Positions 44,348 to 56,926 of a stretch of 64,000 nucleotides of DNA are shown here, piece after piece (the stretch's first letter is position 1; each line of letters starts with the position of its first letter). The stretch is taken from assembly GCA_030035585.1 (NCBI GenBank), contig CM057464.1, positions 28,475,465 through 28,539,464 on the forward strand, given 5' to 3'. The notes under the pieces were generated by a model that ran no database searches, had not been told where the DNA came from, and saw only the letters and a list, made by a program, of their open reading frames with translations. This stretch comes from Dugong dugon. Taxonomy: Eukaryota > Chordata > Mammalia > Sirenia > Dugongidae. The position numbers were made by a program, and so were the translations under genes.

Positions 44348-44364
44348 ACACACACACACACACC
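44315..44364 (-). repeat. (CA)n/(GT)n microsatellite next to a splice donor
   Basis: About 50 bases of almost pure AC repeat with one AT interruption. In ALDH5A1 sense it is a GU-rich tract beginning roughly 30 bases downstream of the donor of the exon at 44394-44537. Confidence 0.95.
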
Positions 44365-44393
44365 CAGTCTCTGAAAAACTCTCCATGACTCAC

Positions 44394-44537
44394 CTGTCCA
44401 GAGTTCCTAAATTTAGATGCCATGGCACCTGCTACGGCCTGGTCCACGTTGGCACTGTCAAATACAATGAATGGAGCATGGCCGCCAAGCTCCATGGAAA
44501 CTCTTTTCACAGAGTCTGCAGCATAGTGCAACAGTAT
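44394..44537 (-). CDS. ALDH5A1: ALDH5A1 exon with general-base glutamate
   Basis: The 144-base, 48-codon exon lies between a TGCTTACAG acceptor and a GTGAGT donor. It reads [20 protein letters not shown], then [20 protein letters not shown] and SKFRNSGQ. The Glu of Met-Glu-Leu-Gly-Gly is the conserved catalytic general base. The exon ends immediately before the catalytic-Cys exon. Human has Leu where this has His (GGHAP), as I recall; His is usual across ALDHs, so it looks ancestral. A long (GT)n tract in transcript sense starts about 30 bases past the donor. Confidence 0.95.
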
Positions 44538-44859
44538 CTGTAAGCAGAGGGGAGAATGCTGGGAGTGCTGAAATGAATGACCCAAGACTATTACACCTTT
44601 GTTTTGAAAAATTACCCAACAGTGAAAAAAGCAAGGTGCACAGTAGCATATACAGTATAGCACTTCGTATAAGACATGGGGAAAACAAGTATATTCACAT
44701 TTGCTTAGTATTTGCATAAAGAAACACTGGGAAGATAACATAAACCTAAAAGTAATTACTTTCAGAAGGTGAGGAAGAAGCCAGGGACAGAGGTGAGGAT
44801 GAGATTTCTCAATGTAAACCTGCTAGTACTGTTTCAATTTTTGAACCATACATGTACGT

Positions 44860-45315
44860 TAAGATAGCTGCCACTGACTCCACCTCATGGCAACCTTATG
44901 TATAAGACAATGAAATGTTTCCCGCTCTTGCATCGTTCTCATAATCGCCAGCATTTTGGAGTTTACTGTTGTAGCTATTGTACCAATCCATCTCACCAAG
45001 GGTCTCCTTTCACCCTTATCTGGCCCTCTACTTCACCAAACATGATGTCCTCCTTCAGCGATTGATCCCTCCTGATGACATGTCCAAAGCAATCAAGTCA
45101 GGCAATGATCTGTTGAGATCCATAAGTTCTCACTGGCTAATTATTGGAAGGAGATCACCAGGCCTTTCTTCCTATTCTGTCTTAGTATGGAAATTCCACT
45201 GAAACCAGTCCACCATGAGTGACCCTGCTGGTATTTGAAATACCAGTGGCATAGTTTCCAGCACCATAACAACATGCAAGCCACCACAGAATGACAAACT
45301 GACAGGTGGTGGACA
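44860..45315 (-). mobile_element. Internally deleted RTE
   Basis: In - sense, RTE 5' sequence (CATGGTGGACTGGTTTCAGT) joins directly to the RTE 3' end (GATCAATCGCTGAAGGAGGA region). Most of the coding body is missing. Confidence 0.7.
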
Positions 45316-45419
45316 GAAGTGCATTACCTATCTGCAAAATAAATTATACCACAGGCTTAAAAAAACAAAATACAGACTGAGATATTTGATGTATCCATTC
45401 AGAATTTGGCCATGTAGGT

Positions 45420-45970
45420 TCATATATATGCACTTTTTTTTTTTTTTTAAGAAAACTAGATCGTATAGTAATACTTTTTTGTAATCTACATTATCTTCCC
45501 AAGTAACAATATATCCACAACACTTTACCTGTTCATAACTTTTGTAACTTGCTCCTTTAATGAAATACCGTAATATGAAGATCTTCTCATGTCCTCACTC
45601 ATGCTTCTGTGGCACCCTTTATATGCCTGTATAGTATTCCAGGAGCCTTGGTGGCACAGTGATTAAGAGCTTGGCTGCTAACCAAAAGGTCAGCAGTTTG
45701 AATCCACCAGTGGCTCCATGGAAACCCTTTGGGGCAGTTCTACTCTGTCCTATTGGGTTGATATGAGTTCAAATCAACTCAATGGCAATGGGTTTTTTTT
45801 TTTTTTAAACAGTATTCCAATCCACAGCTCTTCTATAATTTATTTATCCAGCTCCTGTCTGTTGGACATTTAGGTTGCTTCCAATCCCTTGCTATTAAAG
45901 ATAACACTGCATTTATTCCCTCAGGATAAATCTGTAGAAGTAGAATTGATAGCTCAAAACATAATTGTAA
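45420..45970. repeat. Ancient repeat split by an AfroSINE
   Basis: Old interspersed text similar to 4520-4990 (ATTTATTTATCCAGCTCCTG, GACATTTAGGTTGCTTCC). It is interrupted by a sense AfroSINE at 45648-45810 with AGTATTCCA duplicated on both sides. Confidence 0.55.
45648..45810 (+). mobile_element. AfroSINE, short variant
   Basis: Sense copy from GGAGCCTTGGTGGCACAGTG to CAATGGCAATGGG plus T14, with AGTATTCCA direct repeats. Confidence 0.92.
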
Positions 45971-46026
45971 GGATTCTTAATATATACAGCCATTTTCCCA
46001 GGGACTTTTAATTGCTTTATCACAGG

Positions 46027-46363
46027 ACTGTTGCTGTTAGCTTCAGCTGAGTTGGCTCCTGACACACAGCAACCCCATGCACAATGGAATAAAAGGCTGT
46101 CTGGTCCTACAGTATCCCCATGATTGGTTGTGGATCAGACTGTTGTGATCCCTATTCACTAGCTGATCTGCAGAAGTAGATTACCAGGCCCTTCTTCCTA
46201 GTTTTAGTCTGGAAGCTCCACTGAAACCCATTCAGCATCATCGCAACATGCAAGCCTCCAACGACAGAGGGGTGGTGATTGCACATGAGATGCACTGGCT
46301 GGCAGTCAACCCCGGGTCTCCTGCATGGAAGGCGAGAATTCTACCCCTGAACCATCAATGCTT
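46027..46363 (-). mobile_element. tRNA-Gly-headed composite SINE
   Basis: Third copy of this family. In - sense the head includes GATGGTTCAGGGGTAGAATT and CTCGCCTTCCATGCAGG; middle and tail are as at 35075. Confidence 0.8.
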
Positions 46364-46502
46364 CCTTATTACAGGATAGTATTTATCCAATCTGTTTCCC
46401 TAGGGTCAAATGGCCACTCATGGTTCAATTCACTGTAAAGAAGAGACTAGGTGTTATGTGTAATAAAATGTGGCTGCTGGTCCCTTAGCAGGGCCGGGAG
46501 GG

Positions 46503-47012
46503 TTTGTTGTTGTTGTTGTTGTGTTGTGGAGCTGGTTCCAGCTCATAGTGACCCTGTGTAAAACAGAATGAAACACTGCCTGGTCCTGTGCCATCCTCAC
46601 AATCATTGCTATGTTTGAGCCCACTGTGGCAGTCACTGTGTCAATCTATTTTGTTCGGGGTCTTCCTCGCCATCCTTGCTTCTAAGGAGCATTCTGGCTG
46701 TACTTCTAAGACAGATTTGTTTGTTCTTCTGGCAGTCCATAGTATACTCAATATTCTTCGCCAACACCATAATTTAAAGGCATCAATTCTTCTCTGGTCT
46801 TCCTTATTCATTGTCCATGCATACGAGGCAACTGAAAACACTATGGCTTGGGTCAGGCACACCTTAATCCTCAAAGTGACATCTTTGCTTTTGAACACTT
46901 TAAAGAGGTCTTTTGCAGCAGATTTGCCCAATGCAATACGTTGTTTGACTTCTTGACTGCTGCTTCCATGGCCGTTGATTGTGGATCCAAGTAAAACGAG
47001 GGGAAGAAAGGT
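46503..47012 (-). mobile_element. RTE (BovB-like) 3' fragment with RT C-terminus
   Basis: - sense RTE end. The frame at 46641-47048 holds the reverse transcriptase C-terminal region (LGKSAAKDLFKVFKSKDVTL, NKEDQRRIDAFKLWCWRRIL) and the tail has the ACAACAACAAC-type repeat. 5'-truncated and nonfunctional. Confidence 0.82.
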
Positions 47013-47177
47013 GTAGTTTCCCCATATATGGGGGTGAGGGCAGGGCATGCATCTCTAGAACAGACTCACTGTAAGTGGTTCACTTAAGAGTCTATGCCAG
47101 AGGACCAGGAGCCCAGCCACTGATTCTCTGTGAAAATAAACTCAGAAAAGGCCTTTGATATAGAGATTATTATTCCT

Positions 47178-47356
47178 TTGTTGTTGCTGTTGTTGTTAGT
47201 TGCTGTGGAGTTGACTCCAACTTATGATGACCCCATGTACAACAGAATGAAATGTTGCCCACTCCTGTGCCATCTTCATAATCATTGGTATGCTCAAGTA
47301 TATTGTTGTGGCCGCTGTATAGTGACTTCCTACATGTCCATCTTCCAGTAATATGT
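47178..47356 (-). mobile_element. RTE-derived element, left half (split by L1)
   Basis: RTE 3' tail (GTTGTTGTTAGTTGCTGTGG on +) running into the target site of the full-length L1. The other half resumes at 55173. Confidence 0.75.
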
Positions 47357-47372
47357 TGGACAATATTCTATT

Positions 47373-50300
47373 TTTCGTTTTTTTTTAATTTTTATTTACG
47401 GTAGGTGAAGGTTTACAGAACAGTTTCTCATTAAACAGATAGTACATATACTGTTTTATGACAATGGTTAACAACCCCACGACAAGTCAACACTGTTCCT
47501 TCTCAACCTTGGGTTCCCTATTACCAGCTTTCCTGTCCCCTCCTGTCTTCTACTCCTTGTCCCTGGACTGTCATGCCCCATTAGTCTTGTTTTGTTTTAT
47601 GGGGCTGCCTAATCTTCAGCTGAACAATGAACTTCAGGAGTGACTTCATTACCGAGCTAAAAGTGTGTCCAGGGACCATACTCTCAGGGTTTCTCCAGTC
47701 TCTGTCAGGCCAGTAAGTCTGGTCTTTTTTTGTGAGTTAGAATTTTGTTGTACATTTCTATTCAGCTCTGTCTGGGACCCTCTATTGTGATCCCTGTCAG
47801 AGCAGTCGGTGGTGGTAGCCAGGCACCATCTAGTTGTACTGGACTCAGTCTGGTGGAGGCTGTGGTAGTTGTGGTCCATTAGTCCTTTGGACTAATCCTT
47901 CCTTTATCTTATTTTCTTCATTCGCCCTTGCTCCCGAAGGGATGAGACCAGTAGAGTATCTTAGATGGCTGCTCACAGGCTTTCAAGACCCAAGATGCTA
48001 CTCACCAAGGTAGAATGTAGAACACTTTCTTTATAAACTGTGTTATGCCAACTGAGCTACATGTTCCCTGAATCATGGTCCCCACAGCCCTCCACCCAGC
48101 AATTCAGTCCTTCAGGGAGTTTGGATGTGTCTATGGAGCTTCCATGACCTTTCCTTGTACAAGTTGTGCTGGCTTCCCCAGTATTGTGTACTGTCTTACC
48201 CTTAACCAAAGTTACCACTTATCTATTTAGTATTTCCCCTCCCCACCCCTCCTATCCCTCATAACCAATATTGTTTCTTTTTGTGTGTAAACTTTTACAT
48301 GAGTTTTTACAGCAGAGGTCTCATACAATATTTGTCCTTTTGTGATTGACTTATTGCACTCAGCGTAAGGTCCTCCAGTTTCATCCATAGTATGAGATGC
48401 TTCACAGATTCATCATTGTTCTTTATTGTTGCATAATACTCCACTGTGTTTAGGTACCATAGTTTGTTTACCCATTCATCTGTTGATGGGTGTCCAGGTT
48501 GTTTCCACCATTTTGCTTTTGTGAACACTGCTGCAATGTACATGGGTGTGTATATGTCTATTTGTGTGACGACTTTTATTTCTCTAGGCTATATTCCTAG
48601 AAGTGGCATTGCTGGATCATATGGTATTTCTATTTCAGGCTTTCTAAGGAAGCACCATATCATTTTCCAAAACGGTTGTATCATTTTGCATTCCCACCAG
48701 CAGTGCATGAAGAGTTCCGATCTCCCCACAGCCTCTCCAACATTTGTTATTTCCAGTTTTTCTGATTCGTGACACTAATGCTGGGGTGAGATGTTATCTC
48801 ATTGTGGTTTTAATTTGCATTTCGCTAATGGCTAGTGATGGTGAGCATTTCCTCATGGTGTCTGTTGGCCGCTTGAATGTCTTCTTTGGTGAAGTGTCTG
48901 TTCACTTCCTTTGCCCATTTTTTAACTGGATTATTTGTCTTTTGTTGTAGAGGTGTTGGATTTTCTTGTAGATTTTAGAGATTAGACTTTTGTCTGACTT
49001 TTAAGTTCCAAAAATTTTTTTCCCAGTCTGTAGGTTCTCTTTTTACTCTTTTGGTGAAGTCTTTTGATGAGCATAAGTATTTAATTTTTAGAAGATCCCA
49101 GTTATCTAGCTTACCTTCTGGAGTTTGTGTGTTGTCGGTTATGGTTCATATCCTGTTAATGCCATGTATTAGGGCCTCTAGTATTGATCCTATTTTTTCT
49201 TCTATGAACTTTATATATTTTCGCTTTATATTTAGGTCTTTGATCTATTTTGAATTAGTTTTTGTGTATGGTGTGAGGTATGGGTTCTGTTCCATTTCTT
49301 TGCAGATGCACATCCAGTTTTGCCAGCACCATTTGTTAAAAAGACTGTCTTTTCCCCATTTGATGGACTTTTGGGCCCTTGTTGAAGATCAGGTGACTGT
49401 AGGTGGATGGATTTACATCCGGGTTCTCGATTCTGTTCCACTGGTCAATGTATCTGTCGTTGTACCAGTACCAGGCTGTTTTGACTACGGTAGCTGTACA
49501 GTAGGTTCTGAGGTCAGGTAGTGAGAGTCTTCCTACTTTATTCTTCTTCAGTAGTGCTTTATTTATCCAGGGCTTCCTTCCTTCCCATATAAAGTTAATC
49601 ATTAGTTTTTCCATCTCTTTAAAAATTGTTGGTATTTGGATTGGGATTGCATTGTATTTGTAAATTGCTTTGGGTAGAATTGTCATTTTCACAATGTTGA
49701 ATCTACCTATCCATGAGCATGGTATGTTTTTCCATTTATGTAGATCCCTTTGGGTTTCTTGCAGTAGTGTTTTGTAGTTTTCTTTGTACAGGTCTTTTAC
49801 ATTCCTGGTTAGATCTATCCCTGAGTATTTTACTTTTTTAGGGGCTATTATAAATGGTATTGTTTTCCTGATTTCCTTTTCATTGTTCTCTTTATTGGTG
49901 TATAGGAATCCAACTGATTTTTGTATGTTTACCTTGTATCTTGCTACTCTGCTGAATCTTTCTATTAGTTCCAGTAGTTTCCTCATACAGTCTTTAGGTT
50001 TTCTATGTATAGTATCATATCATCTGCAAACAGGAACAGTTTAACTTCTTCATTACCAATTTAGATACTCTTTTTTTTCTTGCCTTATTGCTCTAGCAAG
50101 GCCTTCCAGCACAGTGTTAAATAGGAGTGGAGATAAAGGGTATCCTTGTCTTGTTCCTGATCTCAAGGGGAATGTTTTCACCCTTTCTCCATTAAGAATG
50201 ATGCTGGCCGTTGGTTTTGCATAGATGCCCTTTATTATGTTGAGAAATTTCCCTTCTATACCTATTTTATTGGGAATTTTTATCAGGAATGGGAGTTGAA

Positions 50301-53300
50301 CTTTATCGAATGCCTTTTCTGCATCAACTGAGATGATCGTGTGATTCTTTTCTTTCCTTTTATTTATGTGGTGGATTACACTGATTGTCTAATGCTGAAC
50401 CATCCTTGCATACCTGGTATGAATCCTGCTTGGTTGTGGTGTATTATTTTTTTGATATGATGCTGAATTCTATTGGCTAGAATTTTGTTGAGAATTTTTG
50501 CAGCTACATTTACGAGCAATATTGGTCTGTAATTTTCTTTTTTGTGGCATCTTTGCCTGGTTTTGATATCAGGGTTATGCTGGCTTCACAGAATAAATAC
50601 AGAAGTGTTGTTTCCTTTTCTATGTTCTGAAATAGTTTTAGTACTGGTACAAGCTCTTCTCTGAATGTTTGGTAGAATTCTCCAGTGACGCCATCTGGGC
50701 CAGGGCTTTTTTTCTTGGGAGTTTTTTTTTTAATTACCTTTTCAATCTCTTCTCTTGTATGAGTCTGTTCAGATTTTCAACATCACTTTGTGTTAGTTTG
50801 CAGAAATGTATCCATTTCCTCTAGGTCTTCAAATTTGTTGGAGTATAGCTTTTCATAATATTCTCTTATAATCCTTTTTATTTCAGTTGGGTCTGTTGTA
50901 ATGTTCCTCATTTCCTTTTTTTATTTGGGTTGTCTGCGTCCTCTCCTGTGTTTCCTTTGTCAGTTTGGCCAGTGGTTTGTCAATTTTGTTGATTCTTTTG
51001 GAGAACCAACTTTTGGTTTTGTTGATTATTGTTTTTCTATTCTCTATTTATTTCTGCTCTGATCTGTATTATTTCCTTTCTTCTGGTGGCTATGGGCTTT
51101 TTTTGCTGTTCTCTTTATATTTGTTTGAATTGTGTAGTTAATGTTTTGATTTTGTCCCTTTCTTCTTTTTTGACGTGTGCATCTTTTGCTATAAATTGTC
51201 CTTTAAGCACTGCCTTTGCTATGTCCCAAAGGTTTTGGTATGACATGTTTTCATTCTTGTTTGATTCTAGGAATTTTTTGATTCCGTCTCTGATTTCTTC
51301 TGTTACCCAGTGGTTTGGAAACAGGGTGTAATTCAGTTTCCATGTATCCGATTTTTTTTTTTCCTTGCTCTTCCTGTTGTTAACTTCTACCTTGATGGGG
51401 TTGTGGTCAGAGAAGATACTTTGTATTACCTCAACGTTTTGGATCTTGTTGAGTATTGCTCTGTGGCCTAAGTTGTGGTCTATTCTGGAGAACATTCCAT
51501 GTGCATTGGAAAAGAACATGTACTTTCCCACTGCTGGGTGGAGTGTTCTATATGTCTATGAGGTCAAGTTGGCTGATTGTGCCCTTTAGCTCTTCTCTAT
51601 CTTTGTTGAGTTTCTTTCTAGATGTTCTGTCCTTTACTGAGAGTGATGTGAAGTCTCCTGCTATTATTGTGGTACTGTCAATTTCTCTTTTCAGTGCTGT
51701 TAGAGTTTATGTATTTTGGAGCCCTGTCATTGGATGCGTAGATGTTTATTATGGTTATGTCTTCATGACAGGTTGTCTCCTTAATCTTTATATAGTGTCC
51801 CTCGTCTTTTATGGTGGATTTTGTTTTAAAGTCTTTTATCCGGAATTAGTACTGCCACTCCTGCTCTTTTTTGGTAGCTATTTGCTTATTTTTTTCCATC
51901 CTTTGATTTTTAATAAATTTATGTCTTTGTTTCTAAGATGTGTCTCTTGTAGACGGCATATTGATGGATCCTGAGGTTTTATACATTCTGCCACTGTCTG
52001 TCTCTTTTTGGGTCCATTTAGGCCATTTATATTCAGTGTAATTACTGATAGGGGTGAGTTTATTGCTGTCATTTTGTAGTGCTTTTTTTTTTTTGTGGTG
52101 CTGACATTTTCGTATCTGTTACTCTCCTGTGCTGAATTCCTTTTGTTTGTGAATTTTTTTTCATTTCCTTTTTTTTTTTTTTTTTGTAGATTCAGTTTTT
52201 TACTGAGGACTTTATGTTTTTCTTCTTTATTCTGATGAGTAGGTTTGTTAACTTTCTTTGCAGTTACCCTGAAATTTATTGGTATCTTCCCATGTTTGAA
52301 TCAGTCTATTATCACTTGGTATCACCTTGCCTTCCTCTCCATTAGAAGGTTCTATACCTACACCGTTTATTCCCTTTTTTATTGTTATGTGTTGCTGTCA
52401 TTTACAGATTAACCTCTCTGGTTCCCTGTTTTAATTCTTTTGGTTTTGGATGGTCCTTGAGAGTTCAATTCCTAGATTGGTATCTGACTGGTATAATCCT
52501 GCATCCTAAATTCAGCCTGTGGTCTGTTGTTGTTTGTTCTCAGATCAAAGAACTCCCTTTAATAATTCTTGTAAGTCTGGTTTGGTTTTTACATAGTCCC
52601 TTAATTTCTGTTTTTCTGGAAATGTCCTAATGTCACCATCATATTTGAATGATAGTTTTACAGGATATATTATTCTTGACTGGCAATTTTTGTCTCCCAA
52701 GGTTTTATATATGTCATTCCATTGCCTTCTTGCCTGCATGGTTTCTGCCGAATAATCCGAGTTGAGTCTTATTGTTTCACCTCTGTATGTGACTTGTTTT
52801 TCTCAAGCTGCTCTCAAGATTCTGTTTGTCTTTGGTTTTAGCGAGTGTGATTATGATATGGCTTGGTGATTTTCTTTTGGGGTCTATTCTATATGGGGTT
52901 CGTTGAACTTCTTGGATGGTTAGTTTTTCCACTTTCATGATATTGGGGAAGTTTTCTGTCAACAGTTCTTCAATGATCTTCTCTGTGTTTTCTGTTTCCT
53001 CCCCCAATTCCATAACTCTGATCACTCACAAATTTTTCTTTTGATTGTATGCTTCATAGTTCTCAGGGTTTTTTCATTTTTCTTTGTTCTTTTTTCTGAT
53101 TTTTCCTCAAACAGATGTTTATCCAAGTGTTTGTCTTCAATTTTGTTTATCCTGTCTTCCATCGTTTTCTACCTGCTCCTCAGCCCTTCTATGACACTGT
53201 CCATTTCTGAAATCTTGATGTTTACCTTTTGGATTTCTGATTGTTTTTTTTGTATGATTTCTAGTCGTGAATTTATTTTGGCATTTTGTTCCTCTATTAT

Positions 53301-55156
53301 TTTCCTCAGTTCTTCCATTTTTTTGTCTGTATTTTCCATGAATTTGTGTATTTTTTTCATCATTTTTGTCTGCTTTTTGCTTCAACTCTTGGATAACTGA
53401 ATATTAGAGATTTGAATTCCCTATCAGGTAGTTGTAGTGCCGCTTCTTCTACTGGAGTTATCTGGTGTTTTATTTTGGAGGCCTACTGGAACCATCCTGC
53501 CCTGTTTTTGTATATGTTTTGATACTGTTGGCTGTCTTCAGGACATTGAGTAGTTATTTTTCTCATTTATGGATTGCAGATCTGTATGTTTCATCCTGCT
53601 TTTTTGTTTTATTTGGTTATGTCTGAGTGGGCAGGCTGTGTGTTCTTTGTTGTTTGCTCGTCTGTGGACACAATACTTTTCGCCTCATTCTCCAATGGGC
53701 AGGGTCAGTCGCTCAGGTATGGTACAGCAGGGCAGGTCCAGCTGAAGGGGTGTTGCTGGGATGGGTTATTTGTGGCACGCACTAGGGCCCACATGGCAGG
53801 TGGGGAGTCAGTGCAGGACAGGTTCTGGTAAACCATGCCTGTGCTGCTTGAGGGTATGATGTTCAGTGCATGGTACATGTAGGCAGGAAGGAGGGGGGAG
53901 ACTGTAATGTTTGGAGCTAAGATGGGTATGGGAAAGAGGAGACAGAGGAGAGAGGAACAGGAGCCAAAAACATACAAAAAAGAGTGCTAAGGGAGCTTGC
54001 CATTTGACTGGAGGGATGTGAAACTGAGAAATGGAGAAAAACAAAAAGGAAAAAAAAGAAAAAGAAAAAAGGTAAAAGAAAAAAATGAATAAATAAAAAT
54101 TAGGAGAAAAAAATAAAAGCAAAGCCCCCAGGATCCCACCAGTATGAGGACTGGGCAAGTTGCTTCCAGGTCATGAAGTACAGCCTGGATAGAAGGGGTA
54201 GAGGTGTCACACAGCACCATGTATTCAGGAGACAGGAAGAGAAGCTAAGTATAGAGAGATGAAAAACAGAAATGAAGACAAAAAGGGAAAGAGAGAACAG
54301 AAAACAAACAAAAAAAAAAAAAGAAAGAAAAAAGAATGCTCCCAGGGATCCCACTGCATGTCTGCGCAGACTGATGGAGTAGCTCCCAAGCTGCACAGTA
54401 CTGCCCAGCTAGGAGAGGCTCTCAAGCCGAGAAACGAAAAATAAAACAGACAAACAAACAAATCAAAACAAACATATTAACAAAAGCCCTGGGGATCCCA
54501 CCAGCATAGCGGCACAGGCTGGGAAGCAGTTCTACAGTTGAGCAGCGTTTTACAGCCTTTCAGGAAGAAGCAAAGATGGCACACGGAGCCAGGTATTTGA
54601 GAGAAAGGAGGAGGAGGTGGTGAGAGGTATGGAAGAAATCAAAGAAGCAGAAAAGAGCAACACTAGCAGCCAACAAATGGCACTCAGGGAGCTGGCCAGT
54701 GTGGGCAGGTGCAATCCAAGCAGCACCAGGGTGAAGCCGGTGCTTCCTAGCCAAGAGACTGCGGCTGCAGGAAGCAGAGAAGGCAGAGTGGGGGTGAAGA
54801 AGGGTAGGGAGTGGGGAAGCGTATACTGCTGGTTACGGGTTGTTCTGTCTCCTGCTGGAATCTCCATGAAGCTGCTTTCCCATACCCACTGTTCGCTGAT
54901 CTACTATAGGAGTCCAAGATGGCAGATCTGTGCTGCGGTAGCTGATAGGGGTCCTTTGCATATGTATCTCTCCTCATTCTCTGTTCTCGGTCAGTTTCTT
55001 ACTCCATTCAGTGCTTGGCTGAGTTCCTTATCTTTTCATCTGATGCTTAGGGTTTCAGGATTGGCATTTGTGTCTGTCTGACTTAGTTTTTCAGATCTTT
55101 TCTGTGGAGAGATAGCGTGGTGCTTCCGTCTATAGCACCATGTTGCTCAGAATTCC
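47373..55156 (-). mobile_element. Near full-length L1 with 16-bp target duplications
   Basis: A 7.8-kb reversed L1. From its 5' end: 5' UTR (55156 to about 53650), ORF1 (about 53400-52545, broken), spacer, ORF2 (start Met at about 52072, endonuclease N-terminus TLNINGLNGPKKRQ, QETH; RT-region frames at 51115-51531 and 49336-49986), 3' UTR and a degenerate A-tail at 47373. It is bounded by TGGACAATATTCTATT at 47357-47372 and 55157-55172, identical on both sides. ORF1 and ORF2 are broken into several frames, so it is not autonomous. Confidence 0.92.
49336..49986 (-). pseudogene. L1 ORF2 fragment, C-terminal part
   Basis: A 216-codon frame in the full-length L1 downstream of the reverse-transcriptase core ([19 protein letters not shown], then [39 protein letters not shown]). 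This is the longest surviving ORF2 piece in the window. Frames upstream and downstream are interrupted. Confidence 0.85.
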
Positions 55157-55172
55157 TGGACAATATTCTATT

Positions 55173-55375
55173 GTGATCCACAGGGTTTTCATTGGCTAAT
55201 TTTCAGAAGTAGATCATCAAGTCTTTCTTCCTAGTCTGTCTTAGTGTGGAAGCTCCACTGAAACCTGTCCATCATGGGTGACCCTACTGGTATTTGAAAT
55301 ACTGGTGGCATAGCTTCCATCAACATAGCAACACAAAAGCCACCACAGTATGACAAACTGACAGATGAGTGGTGG
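55173..55375 (-). mobile_element. RTE-derived element, right half
   Basis: Continuation of the element at 47178 beyond the L1: RTE 5' text (CCACTGAAACCTGTCCATC, TTTGAAATACTGGTGGCATA). Joining the halves across the duplicated target gives one internally deleted RTE. Confidence 0.75.
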
Positions 55376-56925
55376 ATTATTCCATTAGCTGTATGTCATC
55401 ACTCTTTCCTTTAAGCCACCTCAAGCAAATCATTGATCTGGGTAAATAAAAGGAAAAGTTGAACCTGGCAGGAACATGGCTGGGCATTTTCTTAGAGGCC
55501 TGTCAAGGGGTGACATTTTGCCAAAGAAAGTGAAGAACAGTGGGTTGCTGCCCTTTGTCCAGCATCCCAGGAATTGCTCTGGCTTGAACTGCAAGGGTAT
55601 TACAGTCCTTTCTCCCGGGCTGCTCTCTTGTTCTATAACTACGTCATAGCAACATTTGGAACCCTCTGAGAGTAAGCTTGTACTATGAGATCCATTCATC
55701 TCAGGGGCATAGCAGTTCCTGGGTCTAAAAATCCCTGTTTCTGACATGAATGACTGGTAGGGCCCCAAAGCACCACCCCATGTGTGAGTTTGTGGCATGA
55801 CAAAGGTGATTACAGTTGGGAAGTACGAAACTGCTTGATTCCTTCCTGCTTCCCATGGTGTCTAAACACTACCACAGTTAGACAAAAGCTTTCAGATTAT
55901 GTTATATAGAGTAAAGCCTGTGGAAGCCAGAACCTGTGTAAGGCAGAAACCTGTCAGAGAAGGAAAATTCAAATATTTTTCACTAATAGAGAGCAAAAGA
56001 AAAGTGGTAAGACTGCACCCTGTCAAAGGCAGAAAACTTGTGAGATCCAGAAAAACAAGGCAGTCTCGAGTTCCAGCTTTCGCAGGTTTCAGTGTATTGT
56101 TTTTGTCTGACGTGTGCTTATGCAGGAGCCCTGGTGGCACAGTGGTTAAGAACTCAGCTGTTAACTAAAATGGTCAGCAGTTTAAATCCACCAACCACTC
56201 TTTGGAAATCCTATGGGACAGTTCTACTCTGTTCCATAGGGTCATTATGAGTCGGAATCAACTCAACGGCAACAAGTTTGAGGTTTTTGGTTTTTGTGCT
56301 TATGCATTATGTATATATGCATTAGCAGAAAAAAGTATATCAGCTAGAGAGAATGTCCATAAATAAAAGCTTCTGTTCTACCCAGACCTTTCTCTCTTTT
56401 GAACATTTAAAAGGATAGATAAAAACCCGTTCACAGGTATACATGTGAAGTTTTGGGGGAAGAATTTTCAATTTTTAAGGAAAAAAAATTTTAAAAATAC
56501 TTACATTTCTGTAAATACATTTCTATTAAATACAATTTTTCTTCATTTCTAAGACATCTATTTAAACATCAACTGTGTGTTTCTGGAATCTCCAATTCTA
56601 AAAACATCAAAGTATGAAAGAAACAGGCATTCTGCAATCGAAGAAATATGATGGCTAGCTTTTAGCCACTTCACATACAACAAATAATGGGAACCTCCTC
56701 CACCCCCAAACTTCTATGGTATTGTCAAATAAGAATCTAGGTCATGTCACAAAGGGGAATTACATTCGAAGTGTCTCCAGAAGGTGATCAGACATTACCT
56801 TATTTGACAGAGCTTTTAACACTCTGCTTCCTAGAAATCATGATCAAGATGAAATAGCATTTTTATACTCTATAAGGAGGAAATATTAGAATGACATTTA
56901 TTTTCTTTGAAACTTAAGTAACATA
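55376..56925 (-). other. ALDH5A1 intron, mostly unique
   Basis: Unique sequence apart from the AfroSINE at 56126. No coding or RNA gene signal is supported. Confidence 0.4.
56126..56297 (+). mobile_element. AfroSINE with target duplication
   Basis: Sense copy from GGAGCCCTGGTGGCACAGTG to a GAGGTTTTTGGTTTTT tail. TGTGCTTATGCA lies on both sides. Confidence 0.92.
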
Positions 56926-56926
56926 C

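Noticed and set aside
44310-44543. ORF starting with His-Thr repeats
   Set aside because: Translation of the (AC)n microsatellite running antisense into an ALDH5A1 exon.
46641-47048. A 135-codon ORF as a host gene
   Set aside because: Reverse transcriptase C-terminus of a truncated RTE; the same peptide appears at 63508-63843.
51456-51974. A 172-codon + strand ORF resembling a membrane protein
   Set aside because: Antisense of the L1 ORF2 endonuclease region in the full-length L1; not a gene.
54617-55081. A 154-codon + strand ORF
   Set aside because: Lies entirely in the 5' UTR of the reversed full-length L1; the text is shared with the other L1 at 29.6-29.8 kb.
47373-55156. Potentially active L1
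   Set aside because: ORF1 and ORF2 are split among several frames with stops and frameshifts, so no intact protein is possible.
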